Assembly (NCBI GenBank): GCA_002393945.1
Contig: DGSO01000013.1
Span: 216,267 to 252,985, forward strand
Reading direction: 5' to 3'
From: Bacteroidales bacterium UBA4360
Lineage (GTDB): Bacteria > Bacteroidota > Bacteroidia > Bacteroidales > UBA932
DNA: 36,719 nt
Shown: in pieces, positions 1-9,610 of the stretch
How positions within the stretch are numbered: position 1 is the first letter of the stretch
Layout of the letters: every line of letters starts with the position of its first letter
Program-made: the position numbers and the translations under genes
The notes under the pieces: generated by a model
Seen by the model: the letters and a program-made list of their open reading frames with translations, nothing else
Databases searched by the model: none
Told to the model about the DNA's origin: nothing

Positions 1-152
1 ACTGCACCATCTGCCTGCCGCAGATAGTTGCAGCCGCAACCGGCGGCCTGGTGATATCGCTTGTAGGAGGCAGCCAGCCGGCAATGTTCCTTGTCGCCGC
101 CGGCTTCCTGGTGCTGGGAGCGGTTTCCGTGAGATTTATCACAACTAAATAA
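1..152 (+). CDS. MFS sugar transporter, C-terminal fragment
   Basis: This is the 3' end of a gene that starts before the window. Reading from base 3, an open frame runs to a TAA at 150-152 and encodes about 49 hydrophobic, Gly/Ala-rich residues. It contains LPQIVAA near its start, a last transmembrane helix, and a short basic tail ending in TK. The LPQ-I-V motif followed by a glycine-rich helix resembles the end of SLC45-like major facilitator sugar (maltose/sucrose) transporters, which often sit beside Bacteroidota starch loci. It would carry oligosaccharides across the inner membrane. The stop lies 23 bases before susC and no promoter box is visible between them, so it is probably the upstream member of the same operon. 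Only the tail is visible, so the family call is an inference. Confidence 0.55.
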   Translation, partial: CTICLPQIVAAATGGLVISLVGGSQPAMFLVAAGFLVLGAVSVRFITTK

Positions 153-175
153 TCATTAACCAACTACACATTTAA

Positions 176-3136
176 ATGAAAAAGCTTTTAACCTCACTTG
201 CAGTGCTCATGGCAGCCTGCACAATGGCATTCGCCCAGGGCGGATACCAGGTAAAAGGTGTGGTTGAAGATGCCATGGGTCCGGTAATCGGAGCCACCGT
301 TCTCGAGGCAGGTACCTCCAACGGTGTTTCCACCGGTCTTGACGGAGATTTCGTCCTCCGTGTGAAGAGCGCATCTTCTACCATCGAAATCAGCTGTATC
401 GGTTATGCCAGCCAGTCTTTCAAGGCATCCGAACTCCCTGCCCGCATCGTCCTGCAGGAAGACACCGAATTCCTTGATGACGTTGTGGTTATCGGCTACG
501 GTACAGTAAAGAAAAGCGACCTTACAGGTTCCGTCGCAACCGTCCGTGCCGACGAGGTGAACAAGGGTGTCATCACCACCCCTGCCGACCTTCTCCGCGG
601 CAAGAGCGCCGGTGTCGTGGTCACAGCCGGTTCAGGTATGCCTGGCGCAGGTGCAACCATCCGCGTGCGTGGTACTTCCTCACTGAGCGCTGACCAGACC
701 CCTCTCATCGTTATCGATGGCCTTCCCGTTTCCAATGACGGCATCTCCGGCATGAGCGACCCTCTGTCCTCCATCAACCCCGAGGACATTGAGAGCTTCA
801 CCGTTCTCAAGGACGCTTCCTCAACGGCAATCTACGGTTCCCGTGCATCCAACGGTGTTATCGTAATCACTACCAAGAAAGGTTCAAAGAATGCAAGCAA
901 GCTTCCTTCCCTGGCTGTTGACTACACCACATCCCTTGCAACCATCGCCAAGTACAACAAACTCCTTGACGCAGACGGCATCCGTTCCCTCATCCGTGAC
1001 TTCTACGGTGCAAATTCCGCTGCAGAGGCTCATCTTGGCACCGCCAATACCAATTGGCAGAAGGAAATCTACCAGGTTGCTCCCACCAACGATGTGAACC
1101 TGAGCCTGAACGGCAAGGTGGCAAACATGCCTTACCGTATTTCCGGCGGTTTCATCGACCAGCAGGGTACCCTCAAGGGTTCCCGCATGGACAGGGCCAC
1201 CCTCTCACTGAACCTTGCTCCTACCTTCCTTGACAACCATCTCACCGTCAACCTGAACGGCAAGGGCACCTATTCCATCAATGCCTATGCAAACCAGGAC
1301 GCAATCGGTGCTGCAAACCACTACGATCCCACCAAGCCCGTCTATGACGAGAACGGTCTCAACGGTTTTACCACCTGGTATGACGAGAGCGGCAATATCA
1401 ACACCATGGCAACCATGAACCCTGTCGCCCTCCTCGAGGCAAAGACCGATGTCGCAAACGCACTCCGTTTCATCGGCAATGCACAGTTCGACTATAAGGT
1501 TCACGGATTCGAGAAACTCCGCTTCAACCTCAACCTTGGTATCGATGCTGCAGCAAGTGCAGGTATCACTGAACTAGCAAAGGATTCCGAGGCTTCCTAT
1601 CACAACACTCAGCAGTCCGGCGGCGGTTCCCATACAGAATATGGTTACAAGCGCCGCAACCGCACCCTCGAGTTCTACGGCGACTACAACGACACTTTCG
1701 GAAACAGCAACCTCGACCTCATGGCAGGTTACTCCTGGCAGCATTTCTACAGCGAGAGCGAAAGCAAGTCTACCCGTATTTCCGATGAGGCCTCCCTTGG
1801 CGAAAGCGTAGGCAAGGGCGAGCTTTACCTCATCTCCTTCTTCGGCCGTGCAAATTACTCCATTGCAGATAAATACCTTCTCACTGCAACCCTCCGTGCC
1901 GATGGTACCTCCCGTTTCCAGAATCACAAATGGGGTATCTTCCCCTCCGTGGCATTCGGCTGGAACCTTCTCAAGGAAGACTTCGTGAAGAATCTTTCCG
2001 AGGACCTCTCAACCATGAAGCTCCGTCTTTCCTGGGGCCAGACCGGCCAGCAGGCAGTGGGCGGCTACTATGACACATTCGCACAGTTCCTCACCACCCA
2101 GCTCGGCTCCTACTATTTCGTGGGCGCCGATGGCACGTACACCAACCCTCTCGTAGCCCTTGGTTATTCTGCCGACCTCCGCTGGGAAACCACCACGACC
2201 TACAACCTGGGTCTCGACTGGGGTATCAGGAACGACCGCATCACAGCCGCTCTCGATTTCTACAAGAGGGACACCAAGGATATTCTGAACTACATCCCTG
2301 TACCTGCACTGTCCAACCTTACCAACTACCTCAACACCAATATCGGTTCCATGACCAACACCGGTGTTGAACTGGACATCAACGCAGTTCTCAAGGAAAC
2401 CCGCGACATCAGCTGGACTGCCGGCTTCAATGTGGCATACAACAAGAACATCATCACCAAGCTCACCGCATCCGACTCTGACGCCACCGGCGTTGAGACC
2501 GGCGGAATCTCCGGCGGTACCGGCAACAACGTACAGATGTTCCAGGTAGGACAGCCAATGAATGTGTTCTATGTATACCAGCAGGTATATGACACCGACG
2601 GCAAGCCCATCAGCGGCCTCTATGTAGACCGCAACAATGACGGCCAGATCACCGCAGACGACAAGTACTTCTATCACAAGCCGTTTGCCGATTTCACCTT
2701 CGGCTTCAACACAAGCTACACCTACAAGAACCTCACCTTCGCCCTCAACGGCCACGCCTCCCTTGGCAACTGGGTTTACAACAACGTAGCTTCCGATACT
2801 GAAATGCTTGCAGACCTCTGGACCAACAGCTTCATCGGCAACCGTCTTGCTTCTGCTACAAAGTCCCGCTTCTCCCAGGCACAGTATCTCTCTGACTACT
2901 ATGTAAGGGATGCTTCCTTCCTGAAGATTGACAACGTCACCCTGAGCTACAATTTCCCGAAGCTATTCCAGGTTGTCAAGGACCGTCCCGCTTCTCTCAC
3001 AGTGTTCGGAACAATCCAGAACCTCCTCACCATCACCAGGTATGATGGTATCGATCCCGAAGTATACGGCGGTATCGACGGAACCATGTATCCCCGTCCC
3101 CGTACCTTCGTTGCCGGTGTAAAGTTCAACTTCTAA
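176..3136 (+). CDS. susC: SusC-like TonB-dependent outer-membrane transporter
   Basis: This is a TonB-dependent beta-barrel that imports oligosaccharides bound at the cell surface, working with the SusD lid encoded next. The 986-residue protein starts with a Sec signal peptide ending near AFAQ (residue 21). A carboxypeptidase-regulatory-like beta-sandwich follows (about 24-100). The junction DDVVVIGYGTVKKSDLTG then leads into the plug (about 105-235), which carries the typical GAGATIRVRGTSSL and STAIYGSRASNGVI motifs. The rest is the barrel, ending in the C-terminal aromatic VKFNF expected for BAM recognition. Length matches the family (about 1000 aa). The ATG at 176 places the signal peptide correctly. 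Substrate cannot be read from SusC alone; the amylases downstream suggest alpha-glucan. Confidence 0.96.
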   Translation: MKKLLTSLAVLMAACTMAFAQGGYQVKGVVEDAMGPVIGATVLEAGTSNGVSTGLDGDFVLRVKSASSTIEISCIGYASQSFKASELPARIVLQEDTEFLDDVVVIGYGTVKKSDLTGSVATVRADEVNKGVITTPADLLRGKSAGVVVTAGSGMPGAGATIRVRGTSSLSADQTPLIVIDGLPVSNDGISGMSDPLSSINPEDIESFTVLKDASSTAIYGSRASNGVIVITTKKGSKNASKLPSLAVDYTTSLATIAKYNKLLDADGIRSLIRDFYGANSAAEAHLGTANTNWQKEIYQVAPTNDVNLSLNGKVANMPYRISGGFIDQQGTLKGSRMDRATLSLNLAPTFLDNHLTVNLNGKGTYSINAYANQDAIGAANHYDPTKPVYDENGLNGFTTWYDESGNINTMATMNPVALLEAKTDVANALRFIGNAQFDYKVHGFEKLRFNLNLGIDAAASAGITELAKDSEASYHNTQQSGGGSHTEYGYKRRNRTLEFYGDYNDTFGNSNLDLMAGYSWQHFYSESESKSTRISDEASLGESVGKGELYLISFFGRANYSIADKYLLTATLRADGTSRFQNHKWGIFPSVAFGWNLLKEDFVKNLSEDLSTMKLRLSWGQTGQQAVGGYYDTFAQFLTTQLGSYYFVGADGTYTNPLVALGYSADLRWETTTTYNLGLDWGIRNDRITAALDFYKRDTKDILNYIPVPALSNLTNYLNTNIGSMTNTGVELDINAVLKETRDISWTAGFNVAYNKNIITKLTASDSDATGVETGGISGGTGNNVQMFQVGQPMNVFYVYQQVYDTDGKPISGLYVDRNNDGQITADDKYFYHKPFADFTFGFNTSYTYKNLTFALNGHASLGNWVYNNVASDTEMLADLWTNSFIGNRLASATKSRFSQAQYLSDYYVRDASFLKIDNVTLSYNFPKLFQVVKDRPASLTVFGTIQNLLTITRYDGIDPEVYGGIDGTMYPRPRTFVAGVKFNF

Positions 3137-3149
3137 TTCTGTCGGCAAT

Positions 3150-4730
3150 ATGAAAACTGTAAAATATATTATCGGTATTGTCGCAGCGGCTGCTGTCCTT
3201 TCTGCAACATCCTGCGTAAAAGACCTTAACGTTACTCCTATCGACCCCAATGCCAATACGGCAGACAAGGCCCTGGTAGACGAGGCTTCATTCCAGAATT
3301 TCCTTGCCAGCGTCTATCTGGGTTATGCAACATCGGGTTACTACGGTGCAAACGGAGATCCTTCAATTTCCGGCCTTGACGGCGGTGCATCCCAGTACAT
3401 CCGCGGTCTCTATCACCACAGCGAACTCACAACAGATGAGTCTGTCTGCGGATGGAACGACCAGACCATCAAGAACTTCCACTGGATGAACTGGACCACT
3501 TCCGACTCCTTCATCTATGCTTTCTACTCCCGTATTTTCATGGTTGTGGGCATGGCAAATGAGTTCATCCGCGAGGCCAAGGCTTCTCCGGTCGAGTTCG
3601 CAGCAAAGCAGCAGCTCATCGACGAAGCCCGCGTCCTTCGTGCTCTCGCATACTATCACGCAATCGACAACTTCGGAAACGTCCCCTTTGCCGATGAAAC
3701 TGCAATCGTAGGCCAGAATCCCGACCAGATCCAGCGTGCAGACCTCTATGCCTGGCTCGAGACCGAACTCAAGGACCTCGTAGACAACAGCGCTCTTCCT
3801 GCAAAGGGTGCAACCACATCCCGCGCAAGCAAGGCTGCCGCAAAGTTCCTCCTTGCAAAGCTCTACCTCAATGCCGAGGTCTACACCGGTACCGCTGCTT
3901 ATGACAAGTGCGCAACCGTCCTCACAGACCTCATGGACGACGGCTTTAGCCTCCACACCACCTCTGCAGGTACCTATCCCGCATATCAGGAACTCTTCCT
4001 TGCCGACAATGACAAGTGCACCGATGAGATCATCTTCGCAATTGAGCAGGACGGCGTCAACACCACCAGCTACGGCGCAACCAACTACATCATCTTCGCT
4101 TCTACAGGCGGTGAGATGGATCCTGAAGCAGCAGGCATTTCCTCAGGCTGGGGCGGTATCCGCATGACTCCTGAGTTCTACAACAAGTTCACCGACGGCG
4201 ATGCCCGCAAACTCTTCTACACTGCAACCCAGCAGGCCAGCATCGACGATATCGGCGAGTTTTCCAACGGCTATGCTTTCATGAAGTTCCTCAACAAGAC
4301 ATCTGCCGGTGACAATGGCAAGGAAAAAGGCTTCGTTGACACAGACTTCCCCATGATGCGTTATGCCGATGTCCTTCTCATGGCAGCAGAATGCCAGGCA
4401 CGCGGTGCAAGCATCGACGGAGCATCTGCTCTCAATCAGGTCCGCTCACGTGCAGGACTCGGAAACCTCGATTGCACACTTCCCAATATTATTGATGAGC
4501 GCGCACGCGAGCTCTATCAGGAGTGCTGGAGGCGCAGCGACCTTATCCGCTTCGGCCTCTTCACCTCTGCTTCTTACAAGTGGCAGTGGAAGGGCAGCGA
4601 TACCAACATCAACGGTACGGATACCGATATCCCCGCATATCGTACCCTGTTCCCGATTCCCGACAGCGACCTTCTTGCCAATTCAAAACTCAAACAGAAT
4701 CCCGGTTACGTCGTGGAGGCTGCTGAATAA
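3150..4730 (+). CDS. susD: SusD-like surface glycan-binding lipoprotein
   Basis: This is the outer-membrane lipoprotein that caps the SusC barrel and captures glycan. The 526-residue protein has a lipoprotein signal with Cys22 as the likely acylated residue (SATSC), followed by the VKDLN start usual in SusD proteins. An alpha-helical SusD/RagB fold follows. The helix around LIDEARVLRALAYYHAID (about residue 155) is the TPR-like segment found in almost every SusD. RYADVLLMAAE and RARELYQECWRR are also family hallmarks, and the C-terminus has the normal FPIPDSDLLAN...NPGY ending. It starts 13 bases after the susC stop, so the pair is co-transcribed. Family assignment is secure; the starch preference is inferred from the neighbours. 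Confidence 0.96.
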   Translation: MKTVKYIIGIVAAAAVLSATSCVKDLNVTPIDPNANTADKALVDEASFQNFLASVYLGYATSGYYGANGDPSISGLDGGASQYIRGLYHHSELTTDESVCGWNDQTIKNFHWMNWTTSDSFIYAFYSRIFMVVGMANEFIREAKASPVEFAAKQQLIDEARVLRALAYYHAIDNFGNVPFADETAIVGQNPDQIQRADLYAWLETELKDLVDNSALPAKGATTSRASKAAAKFLLAKLYLNAEVYTGTAAYDKCATVLTDLMDDGFSLHTTSAGTYPAYQELFLADNDKCTDEIIFAIEQDGVNTTSYGATNYIIFASTGGEMDPEAAGISSGWGGIRMTPEFYNKFTDGDARKLFYTATQQASIDDIGEFSNGYAFMKFLNKTSAGDNGKEKGFVDTDFPMMRYADVLLMAAECQARGASIDGASALNQVRSRAGLGNLDCTLPNIIDERARELYQECWRRSDLIRFGLFTSASYKWQWKGSDTNINGTDTDIPAYRTLFPIPDSDLLANSKLKQNPGYVVEAAE

Positions 4731-4744
4731 AAAAAGAGAACAAT

Positions 4745-7558
4745 ATGAAAAAGTTTATAACCATTCTTTCTGCAGGTCTGCTTGCACTCACGGCAGTTTC
4801 CTGCCTCAAAGAAGAGAAGGCGGTCTTTGACGCTTCCAAGGCTACGGCACCCGTGCTGGGCACGTACAACGTGGGCGAAGAAGTAATCACCGCTGCCTAT
4901 ACTCCTGCGGTCATCGAGATGGGCTTCAACGAGAAAATGGCTCAGAACCATACTCTCGCAATCGTAGCCTGGAATGACAACACCGCAAGCAAGACTCTCA
5001 GTACTTCCAATCAGGACAATGTCCTCACTCTCAAGACCGTGAACCTTGCAAAGGCTCTCGTAACCCTTGGCGCAACAGAAGGTTCAACGGTTTCTGTGGA
5101 ACTTGCAGTTCGCGCAACTCTTCAGGATATCGCCCGTGACAACGGCGTCAACGGTTACATCGACTCAGAAAAGCATATCAAGATTTCATCCTTCGAGGTT
5201 GTGATCCCTGAGCAGGTCGGAAGCCCTTACGAGGAGTATACCGAGGCCAGTACATGGACAGTCATCGGCAAGCTCACCGCTTACGAGACCATCAACAACT
5301 GGAATGGAGACCTGAACATGTGGGCAACCAAGGACGGCAAGAAGCACGTTGCAGCCCATGTCGCCCTCAATGCCGGTGATGAACTCAAGTTCCGCAAGGA
5401 CCTTGCCTGGGACGTCAACATGGGAGGTACTCTCGGCACTCTTGGTGATGAATTCCCCGTTGAGCAGAACGGCGCCAATATCGCCATTACCAAGAACGGC
5501 GTCTATGACCTCTTCCTCGATGAGACCGCCGGTACTGCAATCGTTGCAGAGGCTTACGATCCTTATCCCGAGTACACTCAGAGTACCAACTGGACAGTTA
5601 TCGGCAAGATTCCTGCTCATGAGATTGACTGGAACGGCGATATCGCGATGGTCAGCGACGGCAAGACAAGCATTGCATTCGGCGTTACGCTTGGTGCAGA
5701 CGATGAATTCAAGTTCCGTCAGGACAAGAGTTGGGATGTCAATCTCGGCGGCGAGTTCGGCGGTCTTGACAATGACTTTGCAGTTGAACAGAACGGTGCC
5801 AATATCAAAGTCGGCACTGCCGGAGTCTATGATTTGTTTGTGACCCCTGATGCCGGTACTGCCAAGGTGACCGCAGCCTGCGGCCTCAAGATTTCCTCCA
5901 TCGTCGGTGGTGACGAGCCGATCGAAGAAGAGGACAAGCCCGAGGCCTGGTCCATCATCGGCACCATTAACGGCGACAGCTGGAGCACCGATATCGACCT
6001 TGCAAACGTTGAAGGTGACAAGTGGGTCGCCCGCAGCGTTACCGTTACCGCAAGTGACGAGTTCAAGATCCGTGCAGACCACGGCTGGGATCTCAGCTAC
6101 GGCGGTCCCGAGGAAAACTCCACCAGCACCATAGATCCTGAAAATGCATACGGTGTCTACAAGCCCGTTCTGGGCACTGCTTTCGAGGCAGGTGGGAAGA
6201 ACATCCAGATTGGTGTTGCCGGAACTTATGACATCACTCTGAATTACTCCAAGGACGGTTCCACCATCCTTATCGAGGAGCACAAGGCGGCTTACGCCCT
6301 CATCGGCAAGATTAACGGAGACAGCTGGACCAAAGATATCGTCATGACCGAATCAGACGGCATCTGGACCAGCCCGGTGGTGAATATCACCGGCGGCTTC
6401 AAGATCCGTTACGACTACTCCTGGGATGATGCAAATGTATATGGCGCTCCCGAAGCAGACTTTGTCCCTACCGTGGGTACCGCATTTGTCGCTGCTCAGC
6501 CTGGAAATGACATCACGCTTGCCAAGGCAGGTGACTACAAGGTTGTCTTCAACCCCACTACCAAGGAAATTACCATCAATGCCGTTGAATTCCCCGAGCA
6601 GCTCTATATGATCGGCAACGACTTCGGTAACTGGGACTGGAACTCCGACGGTGTCGTAGAGATGATTCCTGTCATCAACAATCAGTGGGGCGGCGATGCT
6701 ACTGCTCAGTTCTACACTATCCAGTATCTCACCACGGGTTCTCAGTTCAAGTTCTGTGCGCAGAAGGCATGGAGCGGCGATTTCTGGGGTCTCGACACCA
6801 ATGACGGCTTCGTTGAAGCCGGCGGAAACTGCACAGTAGAAGCTGACGGTACCTACCTTATCCATGTAGACCTCAAGAGGAGCATGGTCCATGTAGAGCC
6901 CGCCCGTGTCTACGGTATCGGTGACTGCTTCGGCGGCTGGAATGAGGCTATGGAAGGCGCCCTGTTCGCAGCAGACGGCAAGACCCTCAAGGCAACTGCT
7001 GTCGGCAACGGTAACGTCCGCGCCTATGTGGCATCCGCAATCTCCACGTCTTCCTGGTGGACCCGTGAATTCGGAATCATCGACGGCAAGATTGTCTACC
7101 GTACCGGTGAAGAACTCGCCTGGCCTGCAGGATATGCAGGAAACACCGTTACCCTTGACTTCTCCAACGGTACCGCAAGCATCACCGGAGAGGTTGTGGA
7201 AGTTCCCTGGAGCCTTATCGGTTTCCATTCACAGGATGAATCCTGGAGTACAGACTTCGAGCTTTCCGCAGTGGAAGGACATGATGGCTGGCTTGTTGTC
7301 AAGAACATCGGCTCTGCCGGTTCCGGTGACGACATCAACATCACCTTCAAGTTCCGTAAAGGCGGCTGGTCCACCCAGTTCGGTGCAGCTGAGGCAGGTC
7401 CTCATGAGGCAGGCAAGATCATCGCCCTTTCCGGAGCAGATGGCAACAAGGATATCAAAATCATGGGTGAAGCCACATGGGATGTGTATCTGAACCCTGA
7501 CGAGGCCAAGGCATTTGTCCTTGCCGCAGGTACTGACTTCGCTGTTCCCGCAGAGTAA
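4745..7558 (+). CDS. Giant SusE/SusF-like lipoprotein with seven tandem starch-binding-type modules
   Basis: This is a predicted surface lipoprotein that holds alpha-glucan for the SusCD transporter. The 937-residue protein has a lipoprotein signal with Cys20 (AVSC). A SusE-type N-terminal domain follows (about 25-160), which normally carries FDASKATAPVL. Seven beta-sandwich modules then begin near residues 165, 276, 400, 516, 617, 721 and 820. Most share a WxxIG opening strand, a central (E/G)FKFR or QFKF strand with a following Trp, and a G-x-Y closing strand. Modules 1 and 2 are close copies (WTVIGK...; WDVN-x-GG; VEQNGANI). Module 6 is the most divergent. Known SusE and SusF are about 390 and 485 residues with two or three such modules, so this protein is roughly double. 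It lies 14 bases after susD. Confidence 0.88.
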   Translation: MKKFITILSAGLLALTAVSCLKEEKAVFDASKATAPVLGTYNVGEEVITAAYTPAVIEMGFNEKMAQNHTLAIVAWNDNTASKTLSTSNQDNVLTLKTVNLAKALVTLGATEGSTVSVELAVRATLQDIARDNGVNGYIDSEKHIKISSFEVVIPEQVGSPYEEYTEASTWTVIGKLTAYETINNWNGDLNMWATKDGKKHVAAHVALNAGDELKFRKDLAWDVNMGGTLGTLGDEFPVEQNGANIAITKNGVYDLFLDETAGTAIVAEAYDPYPEYTQSTNWTVIGKIPAHEIDWNGDIAMVSDGKTSIAFGVTLGADDEFKFRQDKSWDVNLGGEFGGLDNDFAVEQNGANIKVGTAGVYDLFVTPDAGTAKVTAACGLKISSIVGGDEPIEEEDKPEAWSIIGTINGDSWSTDIDLANVEGDKWVARSVTVTASDEFKIRADHGWDLSYGGPEENSTSTIDPENAYGVYKPVLGTAFEAGGKNIQIGVAGTYDITLNYSKDGSTILIEEHKAAYALIGKINGDSWTKDIVMTESDGIWTSPVVNITGGFKIRYDYSWDDANVYGAPEADFVPTVGTAFVAAQPGNDITLAKAGDYKVVFNPTTKEITINAVEFPEQLYMIGNDFGNWDWNSDGVVEMIPVINNQWGGDATAQFYTIQYLTTGSQFKFCAQKAWSGDFWGLDTNDGFVEAGGNCTVEADGTYLIHVDLKRSMVHVEPARVYGIGDCFGGWNEAMEGALFAADGKTLKATAVGNGNVRAYVASAISTSSWWTREFGIIDGKIVYRTGEELAWPAGYAGNTVTLDFSNGTASITGEVVEVPWSLIGFHSQDESWSTDFELSAVEGHDGWLVVKNIGSAGSGDDINITFKFRKGGWSTQFGAAEAGPHEAGKIIALSGADGNKDIKIMGEATWDVYLNPDEAKAFVLAAGTDFAVPAE

Positions 7559-7568
7559 GTCTATGTTT

Positions 7569-7600
7569 AAAACCGGAGCCCCTGACCGGACTCCGGTTTT
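7569..7600 (+). terminator. Intercistronic hairpin between the SusE/F-like gene and the first GH13 gene
   Basis: A perfect 10-bp inverted repeat (AAAACCGGAG at 7569-7578 and CTCCGGTTTT at 7591-7600, 12-base loop) sits 10 bases after the SusE/F-like stop and 22 bases before the GH13 start. The 3' arm ends in TTTT followed by CC. It could be a partial intrinsic terminator, or a stabilising 3' end that keeps susC-susD-susE message more abundant than the enzyme genes. No promoter box is visible after it, so some read-through is expected. Confidence 0.7.
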
Positions 7601-7621
7601 CCAGTTAAAACGAGCATTGTT

Positions 7622-9607
7622 ATGAAAAAGTTCCTTTATACTCTGGCGGCACTGTTGATTGCTCTTTCCTGCATCAAGATGCCCGAAAGCGGAAGCAAGA
7701 ACAATACCGGCACCGACCCCGTGGTCCAGACCGGAGACAAACTTGCCAATATCACTTATCAGCTGCTGATTTACTCCTTCTCCGACAGCGACGGCGACGG
7801 CGTGGGCGATTTCAAGGGCATCCAGAACAAGCTGGATTATCTTGAAAGCCTTGGCGTGTCTGCCCTGTGGCTTTCTCCGGCCCATCCCACCAGTTCATAT
7901 CATGCCTATGACGTGAATGACTACTATTCACTGAATCCGCTGTATGCGGTGGGGGAGAAGACCTCGGCAAAGGCCGAAGCCGATTTCAAGGAACTCCTTG
8001 CCGCAGCTCACGCAAAGGGCATTTCCATTTACATGGATTATGTCCTTAACCATAGCGGAAAATACAATCCCTGGTTCCAGGATGCCGTTTCCAATCCTTC
8101 CAGCAAGTACAGGGACTACTATTTCTTCAGTTCCAATCCTTCATCGGACTACAAGAATTTCCCTATGCTAAAGGGTACTTCGTACACCTCCGGTGAGTGG
8201 AAGCAGGTTACGGGAGGCTCTCCAAAGCTTACCATCACAAAGACCTCTGATAATGTGACAAGCGGAAGCGACAGCTGGAATCTGTACATGTGGCAGGACG
8301 GCAATGGAGACAAGACCGTGAAGTTTGTTAAAAACAGCGACGGAACATATTACGCAGTGCTTGAAATCAGCGGCACCTGGGGAATCCTGGTGCGCAAGTA
8401 TGCCAACTGGGATGCCGGTTCAAAATTCGGCGCCAAAGCCGGAGTCACCACAATCCAGGAGGGTACTCCCGTGGAACTTGTAGGCGACGGATCCGACATG
8501 TTCTTCACCGGTAACGGCCGCTACAAGATATCGCTCACCGATGTATCGACGGAAACGCTCTACTACATGGGCTGCTTCAGCGACTGGATGCCGGACCTCA
8601 ATTACGGCGACGTATCCCAGGCAGAGAACAATCCCTGCTTCCAGGACCTTGCGGCATCGGCCGACAAATGGATAAACATGGGTGTGGACGGCTTCCGCCT
8701 GGATGCGGTGAAGCACATCTGCGGCGGTATCAATTCCTACAGCAACGCCTCCAACCAGACACTTCTCAAGAAGTGGTACGACCGCTGCAATGCCACCTAC
8801 AAGGCTGCCGGGCACAGTGACAACATCTTCATGGTAGCCGAGGAATGGGATGGCCACAACATAGAAAAACAGTATTACAACGCTCTCACGTCCTGCTTCG
8901 AGTTCGACTTCGGCTACAAGCTCCGCGACGCCATCAAGGGCGGCAACGCCACAGGCTTTGCAAGTACCGTGGCCGGATATGTGGCCGACCACTCCGCCAT
9001 CCGTGCCGATGCAACCACCTCCTTCTTCCTGAGCAACCACGACCAGAACCGCTTCTCCACCGAGGTGGGCAGGAGCGTGCTCAAGCAGAAACTGGCTGCG
9101 GCAGTCCTTCTCACCATCCCCGGAAAGCCCTTCATCTACCAGGGCGAAGAACTTGGATACTGGGGCAGCAAGGACGGCGGCGACGAGTACGTCCGCACCC
9201 CCATCCTCTGGGACAAGGCCGGCACTCAGTGCGCAAAGAAGGGCGTGAACAACAAGGTAGACAACGCCATGCTCACGGCCGATATTTCCGTAGAGGCCCA
9301 GCAGGCCGATGCCAATTCCATCCTTGCAGTATACAAGAAGTTTGCGGCGGCAAGGAATTCCTCTGCAGCCCTTGCCAAGGGTACGATAAAGGAAATCAAA
9401 TCCGGTGTCAACTCCGTGGCTCTCTGGGAGATGAGCTACGGCTCGGAGAAAGTGCTTGTTGCCCATAACTTTGGTGGTGCAGACGGCGTCAAAGTCACCA
9501 TTTCCGGATACTCAACTGAAAACGAACTTGTGTCTAACGGCACCATCTCCAAGTCTGGCAGCAGCCTTACCCTGGGTGCCTATTCATCAGTAGTTTATAA
9601 ACAGTAA
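7622..9607 (+). CDS. SusG-like GH13 alpha-amylase lipoprotein with CBM58-like insertion
   Basis: This is an outer-membrane endo-alpha-amylase that cuts starch at the surface before import. The 661-residue protein has a lipoprotein leader with Cys17 (ALSC). GH13 conserved regions are intact: region I DYVLNH (Asp139-His144), region II GFRLDAVKH with nucleophile Asp361, region III VAEEW with acid/base Glu407, and region IV FLSNHDQNR with Asp474. Between about residues 185 and 316 the B-domain is interrupted by a beta-rich segment (SDSWNLYMWQDG, TWGILVRKYANWD) matching the position of the CBM58 insertion in Bacteroides SusG. A C-terminal beta-sandwich ends the protein. GH53 follows three bases after its stop, so the two are translationally linked. 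Confidence 0.93.
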   Translation: MKKFLYTLAALLIALSCIKMPESGSKNNTGTDPVVQTGDKLANITYQLLIYSFSDSDGDGVGDFKGIQNKLDYLESLGVSALWLSPAHPTSSYHAYDVNDYYSLNPLYAVGEKTSAKAEADFKELLAAAHAKGISIYMDYVLNHSGKYNPWFQDAVSNPSSKYRDYYFFSSNPSSDYKNFPMLKGTSYTSGEWKQVTGGSPKLTITKTSDNVTSGSDSWNLYMWQDGNGDKTVKFVKNSDGTYYAVLEISGTWGILVRKYANWDAGSKFGAKAGVTTIQEGTPVELVGDGSDMFFTGNGRYKISLTDVSTETLYYMGCFSDWMPDLNYGDVSQAENNPCFQDLAASADKWINMGVDGFRLDAVKHICGGINSYSNASNQTLLKKWYDRCNATYKAAGHSDNIFMVAEEWDGHNIEKQYYNALTSCFEFDFGYKLRDAIKGGNATGFASTVAGYVADHSAIRADATTSFFLSNHDQNRFSTEVGRSVLKQKLAAAVLLTIPGKPFIYQGEELGYWGSKDGGDEYVRTPILWDKAGTQCAKKGVNNKVDNAMLTADISVEAQQADANSILAVYKKFAAARNSSAALAKGTIKEIKSGVNSVALWEMSYGSEKVLVAHNFGGADGVKVTISGYSTENELVSNGTISKSGSSLTLGAYSSVVYKQ

Positions 9608-9610
9608 AAT

